Origin: Candidatus Saccharibacteria bacterium oral taxon 488
Lineage (GTDB): Bacteria; Patescibacteriota; Saccharimonadia; Saccharimonadales; Saccharimonadaceae
Length of the DNA stretch: 64,000 nucleotides
Reading direction: 5' to 3'
Assembly: GCA_013100825.1 (NCBI GenBank)
Contig: CP040001.1
Coordinates: 434,001 to 498,000, forward strand
In this document: positions 7,803-15,931 of the stretch, piece by piece
Position numbering within the stretch: the stretch's first letter is position 1
Layout of the letters: the number at the start of each line of letters is the position of its first letter
Notes under the pieces: generated by a model
The model's database searches: none
What the model saw: only the letters and a program-made list of their open reading frames with translations
Told to the model about the DNA's origin: nothing
Made by a program: the position numbers and the translations under genes

Positions 7803-8957
7803 CTATCTCCGTAGCCCCACAGCTTTTTGGACGCGGTGCAAGGTTGCATTAGCGATGACGTTCATGTCGCGCTCGCTGGACTCTAGTTTGTGTTCGATTG
7901 CCTGTTCATCAACTGCCGCCAGACGCGCCTGGAAATTCGCCAAGAATTCCGCTACTTCATCAGCCACAATTCGCTTGAAATCGCCGTAGCGCTCCATGCC
8001 AGCGTACTGGCTGATGGTCTGTTCCAAACTCACGTCTCGTCCAGCGTCTTGGCGCACCAGCGTCAAAATCTCCAGCAGATTGGAAATGCCTGGCTGGTTG
8101 TCACGGTCGTACTGTACCGTGCCCAGCGAATCGGTGGTGGCGCTCATGATCTTTTTGTGAGCTGCCTGCGGGTCGTCGCCTAGGAAAATCACGCCCTTGC
8201 CAGTGTCGTCGGACTTGCTCATTTTTTTAGTCGGGTTCGCCAAGTCCTTGATGCGCAGACCCTGGTCTTTGCCGAAGAATTGGTGTTGCTCAGCAACTGG
8301 TTTGGGTACGGTTAATAATTCGCCGAATTTGCGGTTCATGCGCTCGGCGATGTCGCGGGTGAATTCCAAGTGCTGGGTTTGGTCGTCGCCGACTGGCACA
8401 TAAGCGGCGTTGTAAAGCAAAATGTCGGCCGCCATCAGGACTGGGTAGTTGAAGAGGCCGACGGAAACTTCTTTTTCAAAAGCCAGCTCGTTGTATAGCT
8501 GCATAAGTTCCGTTCTTCCCGAAATGTTATCATCGTTTTTTTGCGCATCAAGAGCTTTTTTGATTCTCTCGGCGACACTGCGAATATCTACCTTACCACC
8601 CTTATCCTTAAACTGCGTCATCCGGCTCATCTCGCCAAAACCAGTGAAGCAATCCAAAATCCACGCCAGCTCGCTGTGTGCCGGCACGCGGCTTTGGCGG
8701 TACAGGTGAATCGCCTGGTTGTCCAGCGGCAACCCTGCGGCCGTATAAATCCGGGCGTTGTTGAGGATGCTGTCGTACAATTTACTGTGATCAATCGGTG
8801 TAGTGAAGCTGTGTAGATCCGGGATGAACAGATTGATATCAAAATCGGTCGAGCGGCGCTTCGCCATATCGACAATCGGCAAAATCGCGCCAAAATAATT
8901 GCCAATGTGAATATCGTTGTTGGCGCGCACGCCAGTGAGGATGACGGGTTTACTCAT
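7803..8957 (-). CDS. trpS: Tryptophanyl-tRNA synthetase
   Basis: The product has 384 residues from the ATG at 8957. The class I signatures are IHIGNYFGA (HIGH) and KKMSKS (KMSKS), with the family segments FDCFTGFGE-like MTQFKDK and YPVLMAADILLYNA. An extra segment of about 40-45 residues lies between TQFKDK and VSVGLFNYP compared with usual bacterial TrpRS of about 330 residues. The start is decided by a TATAAT box (8964-8969) six bases upstream, giving a leaderless mRNA. The longer frame to 9011 overlaps the next gene and is rejected. Confidence 0.95.
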   Translation of the reverse strand: MSKPVILTGVRANNDIHIGNYFGAILPIVDMAKRRSTDFDINLFIPDLHSFTTPIDHSKLYDSILNNARIYTAAGLPLDNQAIHLYRQSRVPAHSELAWILDCFTGFGEMSRMTQFKDKGGKVDIRSVAERIKKALDAQKNDDNISGRTELMQLYNELAFEKEVSVGLFNYPVLMAADILLYNAAYVPVGDDQTQHLEFTRDIAERMNRKFGELLTVPKPVAEQHQFFGKDQGLRIKDLANPTKKMSKSDDTGKGVIFLGDDPQAAHKKIMSATTDSLGTVQYDRDNQPGISNLLEILTLVRQDAGRDVSLEQTISQYAGMERYGDFKRIVADEVAEFLANFQARLAAVDEQAIEHKLESSERDMNVIANATLHRVQKAVGLRR

Positions 8958-8964
8958 AGTCCTA

Positions 8965-9927
8965 TTATACCATTGATTCGGCGAGAGGTGTTTTACGAAA
9001 TACCGCAACAAAAAACGCCTCAGTTAGCCTGCCCGGCATCAGGCGCAAGCAACCGCTTAGGTCATGCGTAAAAGCGCGGTCATTCCACGACCGGACGACA
9101 GGCACGCGATGTGGCAGCGGCGCGATGTCGATTGGCACAAGGCTGGCGTCAGGCTGACGACGCAATAGCCAGTCGACGACTACTTCGTTTTCTTCTGGCG
9201 CCATGGTGCAGGTGCTGTAGACAAGCGTGCCGTCAGGTTTCAGCAGTCGCCAAGCCTCGAGGATGAGGCGTTTTTGCAGGTCACTCAGTCTCCGGATATG
9301 CGCCACCGACCAGCTGTCAAACAACGGAGTATCGCTGGCGTTCAGGCTCATCAGCCCTTCGCCAGAACATGGAGCGTCAAGTAGAATTTTGTCAAAGGCC
9401 TCCAGCTGACGACGGGAGAGATTTCTAGCATCAGCTAGCATATATTCGGCTGAAACATTGAGCCGTTTGAGATTGGCCTGGAGCTTCATCAGGCGCGGCT
9501 TGGAATTGTCATTACAGACCAGGTCGGCTTGACCGCTGGCTATGGCCTGTATATGGCTGGATTTACCGCCGGGCGCAGCGCACAGGTCGAGGATGCGTTC
9601 ACCCGCCGCAGGTGCAAGCGCCAGGACCGGCAGCCAGCTGGCGGCATTTTGGATATAGCCGCGTCCGCCGTCAGCCAGCTGCTGATATTCAGCGAGGTAC
9701 TCCGGGATAATTTCGTAGCCATCCGGACACCGGGCAACCTGGCGGCTCAGCAGTTTGGGGGCGACTTCCCTATCGACCAATGGATTGAGCCGAAAACTCT
9801 GGGTGCGGGTTTGTGACAGCCTTGCCTCGACCTCGGCGCTAGGCAGACCGCTCCACTGTATCGTGCGATTGATCCAGAGCTCACGCTTTTTCTGGCGCTC
9901 CTGGGCTGGATCTTTACGCTTGGCCAT
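8965..9927 (-). CDS. RsmB/NOP2/Sun-family RNA (cytosine-C5) methyltransferase
   Basis: The 320-residue product has the SAM-binding motif LDLCAAPGGKSSH, motif IV DAPCSGEG with one catalytic cysteine, and motif VI STCTMAPEENE with the second. These are the hallmarks of m5C methyltransferases of the RsmB/RsmF/YebU group acting on rRNA or tRNA. The ATG at 9927 follows a GGAG box by seven bases and lies inside the 3' end of the upstream hydrolase gene, so coupling is likely. Which RNA is modified cannot be decided. Confidence 0.9.
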   Translation of the reverse strand: MAKRKDPAQERQKKRELWINRTIQWSGLPSAEVEARLSQTRTQSFRLNPLVDREVAPKLLSRQVARCPDGYEIIPEYLAEYQQLADGGRGYIQNAASWLPVLALAPAAGERILDLCAAPGGKSSHIQAIASGQADLVCNDNSKPRLMKLQANLKRLNVSAEYMLADARNLSRRQLEAFDKILLDAPCSGEGLMSLNASDTPLFDSWSVAHIRRLSDLQKRLILEAWRLLKPDGTLVYSTCTMAPEENEVVVDWLLRRQPDASLVPIDIAPLPHRVPVVRSWNDRAFTHDLSGCLRLMPGRLTEAFFVAVFRKTPLAESMV

Positions 9928-10735
9928 AGTCGTCTCCGATGGCGTGCCGATTGATCGCTTGAGCAACAACTTGGCCATAGCGTTTGTCGATCTCATGACT
10001 TGCTAACATTTTAGTGACGGCGATGTGCTTTTGCTTTGCTAATTTTCGTAGGTTCTTATTGATAATGACTGGGTCAAATTGCCCGTAAAATATTTCAACC
10101 GGCATCGTCAATTCGGCAATTTCCGTTAGCGCCTTTTGGTTGATGATGGCCGCGTCTAAGGTGTCGAGAAAGATTGGCAGATTTGACTCATCGACGAGAA
10201 AGCCAGGATTGAATAGCTTGTATTTCTTGGCAAAATCGCTGGCGATCACCTTGCCGAGCGCTGGTTTATCGATAATTTTTTGGTACAGTGCACGCAGTTG
10301 GCGTTCAGCCGGGCGATCTTTGCCTTGTGGATGATACAGCGGCGGGCTGCACAGGATGAGCGAATCGATCAATGAAGGATAATATCGGGCGGCGTGTACC
10401 GCCACGAGCGCCCCTAAGCTATGGCCAACCAAGATGATTCGTCCATCGACTTTCTGCTGTGCCAAGGTTGCGACTAGTGAATCGACCTGCGTTTTGACAT
10501 CATAGGTTTTCCAGTGGGGTCGCGGCGAATTGCCAAAACCGAGCAAGTCGACCGCTAGTACGCGAGTCGTTTTATCAATCCTACAACGCCCTACGACTCG
10601 CTGCCACATCGCCGACGAGCTCCCGATGCCATGAATCAACACGACAGTGGCGCGAGGCTGTTTCGGTGTTTGAAAATCATGCACGTATAGTTTATACGGT
10701 ACGCGCAGCCAGCGATGGATGAGTCGGTCGAACAT
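9914..10735 (-). CDS. Alpha/beta hydrolase
   Basis: The 273-residue product has the oxyanion motif LIHGIGSSSAMW, the nucleophile elbow GHSLGAL and an aspartate strand LAVDLLGFG, typical of alpha/beta hydrolases. The start at 10735 is preceded six bases upstream by TACTAT, a possible -10 box. It follows a second hydrolase gene by four bases and overlaps the methyltransferase start by 14 bases. The substrate is unknown; an esterase or lipase role is possible. Confidence 0.85.
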   Translation of the reverse strand: MFDRLIHRWLRVPYKLYVHDFQTPKQPRATVVLIHGIGSSSAMWQRVVGRCRIDKTTRVLAVDLLGFGNSPRPHWKTYDVKTQVDSLVATLAQQKVDGRIILVGHSLGALVAVHAARYYPSLIDSLILCSPPLYHPQGKDRPAERQLRALYQKIIDKPALGKVIASDFAKKYKLFNPGFLVDESNLPIFLDTLDAAIINQKALTEIAELTMPVEIFYGQFDPVIINKNLRKLAKQKHIAVTKMLASHEIDKRYGQVVAQAINRHAIGDDYGQA

Positions 10736-10739
10736 AGTT

Positions 10740-11783
10740 CTATAGTACCTGGTTGGTGAAATTAACAATAGCTTCGATAAACCGTCGTGGATTAAAGACG
10801 TGGATGACATGTTTGGCGGCGATTTTTTGATAGTGCATTTGCGGCGCTAACTGCTGGATATGTTTCGCATCGTCATAATCCATAGCACCCACCAAGCCGT
10901 ACTGTGGCAGTCGCTGCCAGTCGGCATGCAATACCAGGAGTGGACAGCGGACAGCTTTTAGCGCTTGAGCGTGATCAAAATTACCGTACATACGACCATC
11001 AACAAAGGCCCGACCAAAATCTGGATCGTACATCTTGAGTGAGGTGAATTGCAGCTTCAATATATATGGTATATACCACTGATCAAGAGCAATTGGGTCA
11101 CCAGGATGACGTTTTTCAGTTTGTTTGAGCTTCTTTGAAAGCCAACGGACAAACCACTGTGGCATTCTTTTCACGCGGCGTTCGTTAATGGGCATGACTT
11201 GATTAGCATAGTAGTTGGCCAGATCACGATGGTGGATGTCTCCGATGGCTTCAACCGTATGTTTGATGCCATTATATACAAATTTATCTTGATCACGAAA
11301 ACGTGGCATCTCGGTCGAGAACACTGGCGCATCCTCTAAGACAGCAGCCGACACCCATTGACTAGCATGAGCTGCGCACCATAACGCAATGATGCCGCCA
11401 GATGAATTGCCTGACAGGATAGCTGGCTGCTTGATAACTGTGCTGATGAATTCCGCTACGTCTTCGCTAACAGTGTCCCAGGTATAATCACCGGGCGTCC
11501 AGCTGCTGCGTCCGTGTCCGCGAACATCAATGGCAAATACCCAAAATTGCTTGGCAAGTATGGGTAAGACCTTATGATAGCTTTGCCAGGTTCCCATTTG
11601 AGCGGGTATTAACACTAATGGAGGACCGTTTTTAGGGCCTTCAACATAGTTCATAGTTATGTGGCTCAGCTCCGCCTGCTTTTCCGCAAAACCTGCCGTG
11701 CGAATACGTTTAGACATGGCTAGTGGCTTATGTAGATACGGATTGGCATAGTTGTGTTTGAGACTGACCCGCTTATCTTTCAT
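10740..11783 (-). CDS. Alpha/beta hydrolase, second copy in tandem
   Basis: The 347-residue product has the strand PPLVLIPAQMGTWQSY, FAIDVRGHGRSS and the nucleophile elbow SGNSSGG. The final histidine is plausibly in AAKHVIHVFNP. It belongs to the same broad superfamily as the next gene, but the sequences differ a lot, so a recent duplication is unlikely. TATAAT (11791-11796) is seven bases before the ATG, predicting a leaderless mRNA. Function beyond hydrolase is unknown. Confidence 0.83.
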   Translation of the reverse strand: MKDKRVSLKHNYANPYLHKPLAMSKRIRTAGFAEKQAELSHITMNYVEGPKNGPPLVLIPAQMGTWQSYHKVLPILAKQFWVFAIDVRGHGRSSWTPGDYTWDTVSEDVAEFISTVIKQPAILSGNSSGGIIALWCAAHASQWVSAAVLEDAPVFSTEMPRFRDQDKFVYNGIKHTVEAIGDIHHRDLANYYANQVMPINERRVKRMPQWFVRWLSKKLKQTEKRHPGDPIALDQWYIPYILKLQFTSLKMYDPDFGRAFVDGRMYGNFDHAQALKAVRCPLLVLHADWQRLPQYGLVGAMDYDDAKHIQQLAPQMHYQKIAAKHVIHVFNPRRFIEAIVNFTNQVL

Positions 11784-11819
11784 ATTGCTTATTATATACT
11801 TTTCCTATGGAATAACAAA

Positions 11820-11848
11820 ACACCTCGCCAGGGTTGGTGGCGAGGTGT
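11820..11848 (-). terminator. Rho-independent terminator of the infA-rpsI block
   Basis: A perfect 11-bp stem (ACACCTCGCCA with TGGCGAGGTGT) and a seven-base loop are followed on the minus strand by TTTTGTTATT. It lies 20 bases after the rpsI stop codon. Confidence 0.88.
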
Positions 11849-11868
11849 CTGTGTATCGCAAACGAAGC

Positions 11869-12267
11869 TTAACGCTTAGAGAATTGTTCGCGCTTGCGGG
11901 CGGAACGCAAACCGTACTTCTTGCGCTCTTTCTCGCGCGGGTCGCGCTTGAGCAGCTCAGCCTTCTTCAAGACTGGGCGCAGATCAGCGTGAGCGGCCGT
12001 CAATGCTTTGGCGATGCCAAGCTTGATGGCGTCAACTTGACCAGCGAGACCGCCGCCTTTGACCAAGATGGTAACATCGTATTCCTTTTGCTTGCTGACG
12101 ACAGCTAGTGGATCGGTTACTTCGGCGAGCAAGGTTTTGTTGCCATCCAAGTACTCAGCGGCTGCTTTACCGTTGATGGTGATGGTACCCTTGCCAGGAA
12201 GCAAGCGAACACTTGCTGAAGCGCTTTTGCGTCGTCCCAAGCCGTAGAAATAGGTATCAGTAGCCAT
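11869..12267 (-). CDS. rpsI: Small subunit ribosomal protein uS9
   Basis: The 132-residue protein begins with YFYGLGRRKSASASVRL and ends with the conserved basic tail KREQFSKR, whose last arginine reaches the P-site tRNA in known ribosomes. It is the last gene of the infA-rpsI block and follows rplM by one base, the usual bacterial rplM-rpsI pair. Here that pair is attached to the rpoA operon. Confidence 0.97.
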   Translation of the reverse strand: MATDTYFYGLGRRKSASASVRLLPGKGTITINGKAAAEYLDGNKTLLAEVTDPLAVVSKQKEYDVTILVKGGGLAGQVDAIKLGIAKALTAAHADLRPVLKKAELLKRDPREKERKKYGLRSARKREQFSKR

Positions 12268-12268
12268 A

Positions 12269-12700
12269 TTACTTTACCTCAACTTTCTCTGGGGTTTGTG
12301 CTGTGTGAGCATGCTCGCTGCCAGCAAATACGCGCAGGCGCTTGAGGCGTTCTGCTTGCAATTTGTTCTTTGGCAACATACCTTTGACAGCTTCTTCAAT
12401 AATTCGTTCTGGGTGGCGTTCACGCATTTCTTTGAACTGCGTTTCTTTGATGCCGCCTGGGAAACCACTGTGACGGTAGTAGTACTTGTCGGTTTCCTTG
12501 TAGCCAGTAACGACGGTGTTTGCAGCGTTGATAACCACGACGTAGTCGCCGCCGTCAACGTGCGGCGTGTAAGTTGGCTTGTATTTACCAGTCAAGTGCT
12601 TGGCAATTTCAGTTGCCAAACGTCCCAGTGGCAATTCGCTCGCGTCAAACAATACCCAGCGGCGAGAAACGTCAGATGGTTTTTGTGAATAAGTCTTCAT
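12269..12700 (-). CDS. rplM: Large subunit ribosomal protein uL13
   Basis: The 143-residue protein has the family segments RRWVLFDASELPLGRLA, HLTGKYKPTYTPHVD and GDYVVVINA. The ATG at 12700 was chosen because it sits directly after the rplQ stop (12702-12704) and begins with the usual MKTYS; longer frames run into rplQ. It binds 23S rRNA early in 50S assembly. Confidence 0.97.
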   Translation of the reverse strand: MKTYSQKPSDVSRRWVLFDASELPLGRLATEIAKHLTGKYKPTYTPHVDGGDYVVVINAANTVVTGYKETDKYYYRHSGFPGGIKETQFKEMRERHPERIIEEAVKGMLPKNKLQAERLKRLRVFAGSEHAHTAQTPEKVEVK

Positions 12701-12701
12701 C

Positions 12702-13088
12702 TTATTTCTCCTTCTTTGGCATTGGTTTGATATCGTCGACAAACTCGATGATTGCCATTTGCGCGCCGTCGCCAACACGTAGGCGTGTTCGTTCAACGCG
12801 AACGTGTCCGCTGGTGCGACCGCTCAGCTGTGGGGCAATTTCATCAACGAGCTTGTAGGCAGCAGCGCGAGTGCTGAGTGCTGCGATCACCTGGCGGCGG
12901 CTTGCCAAATCGCCTTTCTTCGCCTTGGTGATGATTTTTTCAATGTGGCGCTTCAGCTCTTTGGCTTTCGGCAAGGTGGTCTCGATTTTGCCGTGCTCGA
13001 CCAGGCTGGTTGCCAGGCCCTTGAGCAAGGCTCGCCGTTGATCACGCTCACGGCCGAACTTGCGCCCTTGATATCCGTGTCTATGCAT
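12702..13088 (-). CDS. rplQ: Large subunit ribosomal protein bL17
   Basis: The 128-residue protein starts with MHRHGYQGRKFGRERDQRRAL (usual MRHR...LGR pattern) and holds the KAKELKRHIEKIITKAK segment and the ending family strand. It follows rpoA closely, as in most bacteria. A short basic C-terminal tail (KPMPKKEK) is present. It lines the exit tunnel region of the large subunit. Confidence 0.96.
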   Translation of the reverse strand: MHRHGYQGRKFGRERDQRRALLKGLATSLVEHGKIETTLPKAKELKRHIEKIITKAKKGDLASRRQVIAALSTRAAAYKLVDEIAPQLSGRTSGHVRVERTRLRVGDGAQMAIIEFVDDIKPMPKKEK

Positions 13089-13090
13089 AG

Positions 13091-14008
13091 TTAAAACTCC
13101 AACTCCGCCATCTTGTCGCGTACTTCATCCAGCGCCTTTGAACCAAAGCCTTTCAATTCTCGCAAATCTTGCTCGGTCAACGTCACCAGGTCGCGAATCG
13201 TGCGGATTTCATTGTTAATCAGCGCGTTGGTGGTGCGGGCACTGAGGTTTAATTCTTCAATTGACATGTCAAGTTCCGAATCATCTGCCTCGTCGTTACC
13301 CAGCGCTGGCGCACCAGTTACCACAGTCGAGCCTGCCAGCGCGCTATATTGGCTGACGAGGATAGCCGCTGCTTCCTCAAAGGCTTCGCGCGGTGTCAAT
13401 GTGCCGTCGGTCTCCACCGTCAGGGCGAGCTTCTCGAGGTTGGTCTCGTCGCCAACGCGTGTCGAGTCAACCTTGTAGCGAACGCGCAGCACTGGTGTAA
13501 AGATAGCGTCGAGCGCGATCATGTCGGAGTGCAACCGATTGGCACTCGACTCTTCAATCGTCTGATAGCCACGGCCAGCTTCTGCCACCAAGTCCATGAT
13601 GACGGTCTTGTTCGGATCATCAATGGTAGCGATGATGTGGTCTGGGTTAACAACTTCTACTTCGCCGTTTGCTTGGATGTCGCCAGCGGTGATAACACCA
13701 CCAGTTTTCTCCAGACGCAACTCAACTGGCTCGTCAGTGTGAACGCGGAGTCGCACACCCTTTAGGTTCAGCATGATGTCAACGACATCTTCTTTGACGC
13801 CCTCGACAGTGGTGAACTCGTGTGTCGCACCCTCGATACGAAAGGCAACGATCGCGCCACCGCGAATGCTCGAGAGCAAGACGCGGCGCATTGAGTTACC
13901 CAGCGTATTGCCATAGCCGGCGTGCATCGGCTCGATCAGAAAGGTTGCACTGGTCGCGGAAACATCATCAACGCTCGCGAGTGCTGGATTGTAAATTGCT
14001 TTTGCCAT
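13091..14008 (-). CDS. rpoA: RNA polymerase subunit alpha
   Basis: The 305-residue protein has the N-terminal assembly domain (GYGNTLGNSMRRVLLSS) and a C-terminal domain with helix-hairpin-helix features (LRELKGFGSKALDEV) that contacts DNA upstream of promoters. The linker is around residues 228-245. An AGGGAAG box precedes the ATG. It lies between rpsD and rplQ in the standard alpha-operon order. At 305 residues it is slightly shorter than the Escherichia coli protein (329). Confidence 0.98.
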   Translation of the reverse strand: MAKAIYNPALASVDDVSATSATFLIEPMHAGYGNTLGNSMRRVLLSSIRGGAIVAFRIEGATHEFTTVEGVKEDVVDIMLNLKGVRLRVHTDEPVELRLEKTGGVITAGDIQANGEVEVVNPDHIIATIDDPNKTVIMDLVAEAGRGYQTIEESSANRLHSDMIALDAIFTPVLRVRYKVDSTRVGDETNLEKLALTVETDGTLTPREAFEEAAAILVSQYSALAGSTVVTGAPALGNDEADDSELDMSIEELNLSARTTNALINNEIRTIRDLVTLTEQDLRELKGFGSKALDEVRDKMAELEF

Positions 14009-14029
14009 AATTCTTCCCTAACCCTTCTT

Positions 14030-14650
14030 TTATCGTGAGTAATACTCAACAATTAATTGCTCGTTGATATCAGCTTCTGCTTCCTCGCGCTTTGGCAAAC
14101 CAGTCACTTCAATCTTCAACTTCTTGCTATCGCTCTTTAGCCAGCTCAGCGGGCCTTGGATTGAATTGTTGATCACGTTGTCAATTTGCGTAAAGTACTC
14201 AGATTTGGTGCTCTTTGGGCGAACGGTGATGACGTCGCCAGCTTTAACGCGAATCGATGGAATATCGACGCGGCGGCCGTTTAGCTCAAAGTGGCCGTGG
14301 CTGACTAGTTGGCGAGCAGCGCGGCGGCTAACAGCGAATCCAGAACGATAAACGACATTATCCAAGCGGCGCTCCAGCAACTTGAGCAGATTTTCGCCTG
14401 CCAAACCTTCTTGGGCGCGAGTTGCTTCGTTCATCAGCCGAGCAAATTGCTTTTCCACTAAACCATACAGGCGGCGAACTTTTTGCTTTTCGCGCAGCTG
14501 CGTGGCGTACAAGCTTGGCTTGCTATGTCGGCTGTGTGCGTGCTGACCTGGAATGCCAGATTTTCGTGCCAAAACTTTATGTGCTTTTGGATGAAGCGCA
14601 TAACCTTCGCGGCGGCTTTGCTTGACAATCGGTGAATTATCTCGTGCCAT
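14030..14650 (-). CDS. rpsD: Small subunit ribosomal protein uS4, cysteine-free form
   Basis: The 206-residue protein has the S4 RNA-binding domain (RRLDNVVYRSGFAVSRRAAR, then VSHGHFELNGRRVDIPS). The N-terminal region, which carries a four-cysteine zinc motif in many bacteria, has no cysteine here (VKQSRREGYALHPKAHKV). It binds 16S rRNA as a primary assembly protein and often regulates the alpha operon. Gene order rpsM-rpsK-rpsD-rpoA-rplQ is standard. Confidence 0.97.
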   Translation of the reverse strand: MARDNSPIVKQSRREGYALHPKAHKVLARKSGIPGQHAHSRHSKPSLYATQLREKQKVRRLYGLVEKQFARLMNEATRAQEGLAGENLLKLLERRLDNVVYRSGFAVSRRAARQLVSHGHFELNGRRVDIPSIRVKAGDVITVRPKSTKSEYFTQIDNVINNSIQGPLSWLKSDSKKLKIEVTGLPKREEAEADINEQLIVEYYSR

Positions 14651-14652
14651 AA

Positions 14653-15042
14653 TTATGCCCTCCGTGCCTTTCGTGGACGGACACCGCCGTGAGGCACGCC
14701 AGTTACGTCCTTAATACTTTCTACTGAGATGTCGAAGGCGCCAATCGCACGAATAGCGGCGTCACGGCCCAAACCGACACCTTTGACGAAAACGTCAACT
14801 GATTTCAAACCATACTGAGTTTTCGCAGCTTCAGCAGCTTTCTCAGCAGCAACCTGTGAAGCATAGGCGGTGCCTTTTTTGCTACCACGGAAACCACATG
14901 CACCAGCTGATGAAGCGGTCAACACGTTACCTTTCTTGTCGGAAAAAGTAACGATGGTGTTGTTAAATGTTGCTTGAATATGCAGCTGACCAGCTGGGAC
15001 TGATCGGCGCTGCTTCTTCTTGGTAGATTTTGCGTCTGCCAT
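14653..15042 (-). CDS. rpsK: Small subunit ribosomal protein uS11
   Basis: The 129-residue protein has AGQLHIQATFNNTIVTFSD near the start, the glycine-rich SSAGACGFRGSKKGT segment and the conserved ending GVPHGGVRPRKARRA. It forms part of the 30S platform. It lies between rpsM and rpsD. Confidence 0.98.
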   Translation of the reverse strand: MADAKSTKKKQRRSVPAGQLHIQATFNNTIVTFSDKKGNVLTASSAGACGFRGSKKGTAYASQVAAEKAAEAAKTQYGLKSVDVFVKGVGLGRDAAIRAIGAFDISVESIKDVTGVPHGGVRPRKARRA

Positions 15043-15057
15043 TTCTTAGTCCTTTCT

Positions 15058-15444
15058 TTAGGTCTTACTTGCTGCTTTTGGTTGTGTACCGCCCACGGCG
15101 ATGGCGCGACCCTTGCGAGTTCGTGCATTCGTACGAGTCCGCTGTCCGCGTGTCGGCAGTCCTGCTTTATGGCGAAGACCGCGATAGGCGTTGATATCCT
15201 TCAAGCGCTTAATATTATTTGTCACCAAGCGCTGGAGATCACCTTCCACGGTGTATTCGCTGTCGATAATTTCGCGAATCTTGTTTTCTTCAGCCTCGGT
15301 GAGATCTTTCACCCGAGTGGTCGGCTCAATTTTAGCCGCCGCAAGGATGCTCGAAGCGTGCTTCGGCCCAATCCCATAAATATAGGTGAGCGCGATTTGC
15401 ACCTGCTTCTCTGTTGGGATAACTACCCCAGCAATTCGAGCCAT
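15058..15444 (-). CDS. rpsM: Small subunit ribosomal protein uS13
   Basis: The 128-residue protein begins [14 protein letters not shown] and has the family segment [19 protein letters not shown] and the tail motif [14 protein letters not shown]. It makes intersubunit bridges and contacts the P-site tRNA. It starts two bases after the rpmJ stop. Confidence 0.98.
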   Translation of the reverse strand: MARIAGVVIPTEKQVQIALTYIYGIGPKHASSILAAAKIEPTTRVKDLTEAEENKIREIIDSEYTVEGDLQRLVTNNIKRLKDINAYRGLRHKAGLPTRGQRTRTNARTRKGRAIAVGGTQPKAASKT

Positions 15445-15446
15445 GC

Positions 15447-15575
15447 TTAACCCTGCCTTTGCTTGTTCTTAGGTTTTCGTTTGTTGATGACATACAGTCG
15501 GCCTTTGCGGCGCACTAGCTTGTCACCTTTCTTGGGATCTTTGTCGATCTTCTTGACACTTGCACGAACTTTCAT
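15447..15575 (-). CDS. rpmJ: Large subunit ribosomal protein bL36, zinc-free form
   Basis: A 42-residue frame starts at 15575 with MKVRASVKK and ends with the typical KNKQRQG. Usual bL36 has a C-x2-C...C...H zinc site; here those positions carry none of the cysteines ([14 protein letters not shown]... and [10 protein letters not shown]), so it is the C-minus form, with a few inserted residues. It sits between infA and rpsM, the standard place. Confidence 0.95.
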   Translation of the reverse strand: MKVRASVKKIDKDPKKGDKLVRRKGRLYVINKRKPKNKQRQG

Positions 15576-15626
15576 AAAGTGCTCTGAAATCTCCCTTCCC
15601 GAGTAAACCCGAGATTATCGTTAGTA

Positions 15627-15893
15627 TTATGACGAGCGCCGCGTGTTTCGAGCCACGTGCGCTGGTCGCTCCTCCTTGAGGCGAAAGACGATGCGACCCT
15701 TTGTGAGATCGTAAGGAGTCATCTCGACTTCCACCCTATCACCAGGCACCAGGCGGATATAATTCTTGCGCATCCGTCCCGAAATGTGCGCGATGATACT
15801 ATGGCCATTCTCCAGTTCCACCCGAAATTGGGTATTAGGCAGTGCTTCCACCACCTTACCAATCATCTTGATGACTTCCTTTTGACTCGCCAT
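15627..15893 (-). CDS. infA: Translation initiation factor IF-1
   Basis: The 88-residue protein is a single OB fold with the family segments [34 protein letters not shown] and [14 protein letters not shown]. The C-terminal tail is about 15 residues longer than in E. coli. It binds the 30S A site during initiation. A TATAAT box lies 15 bases before the ATG, so the leader is about nine bases and has no Shine-Dalgarno sequence. Confidence 0.97.
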   Translation of the reverse strand: MASQKEVIKMIGKVVEALPNTQFRVELENGHSIIAHISGRMRKNYIRLVPGDRVEVEMTPYDLTKGRIVFRLKEERPAHVARNTRRSS

Positions 15894-15908
15894 AAGTTAC
15901 AGTTGTCA

Positions 15909-15914
15909 ATTATA
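15909..15914 (-). promoter_or_regulatory. -10 box upstream of infA
   Basis: TATAAT lies between the secY stop and infA. It would start transcription about nine bases before the infA ATG, giving the infA-rpsI block its own promoter besides read-through from secY. Confidence 0.55.
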
Positions 15915-15931
15915 CCGTATCGCCTCGGCGA

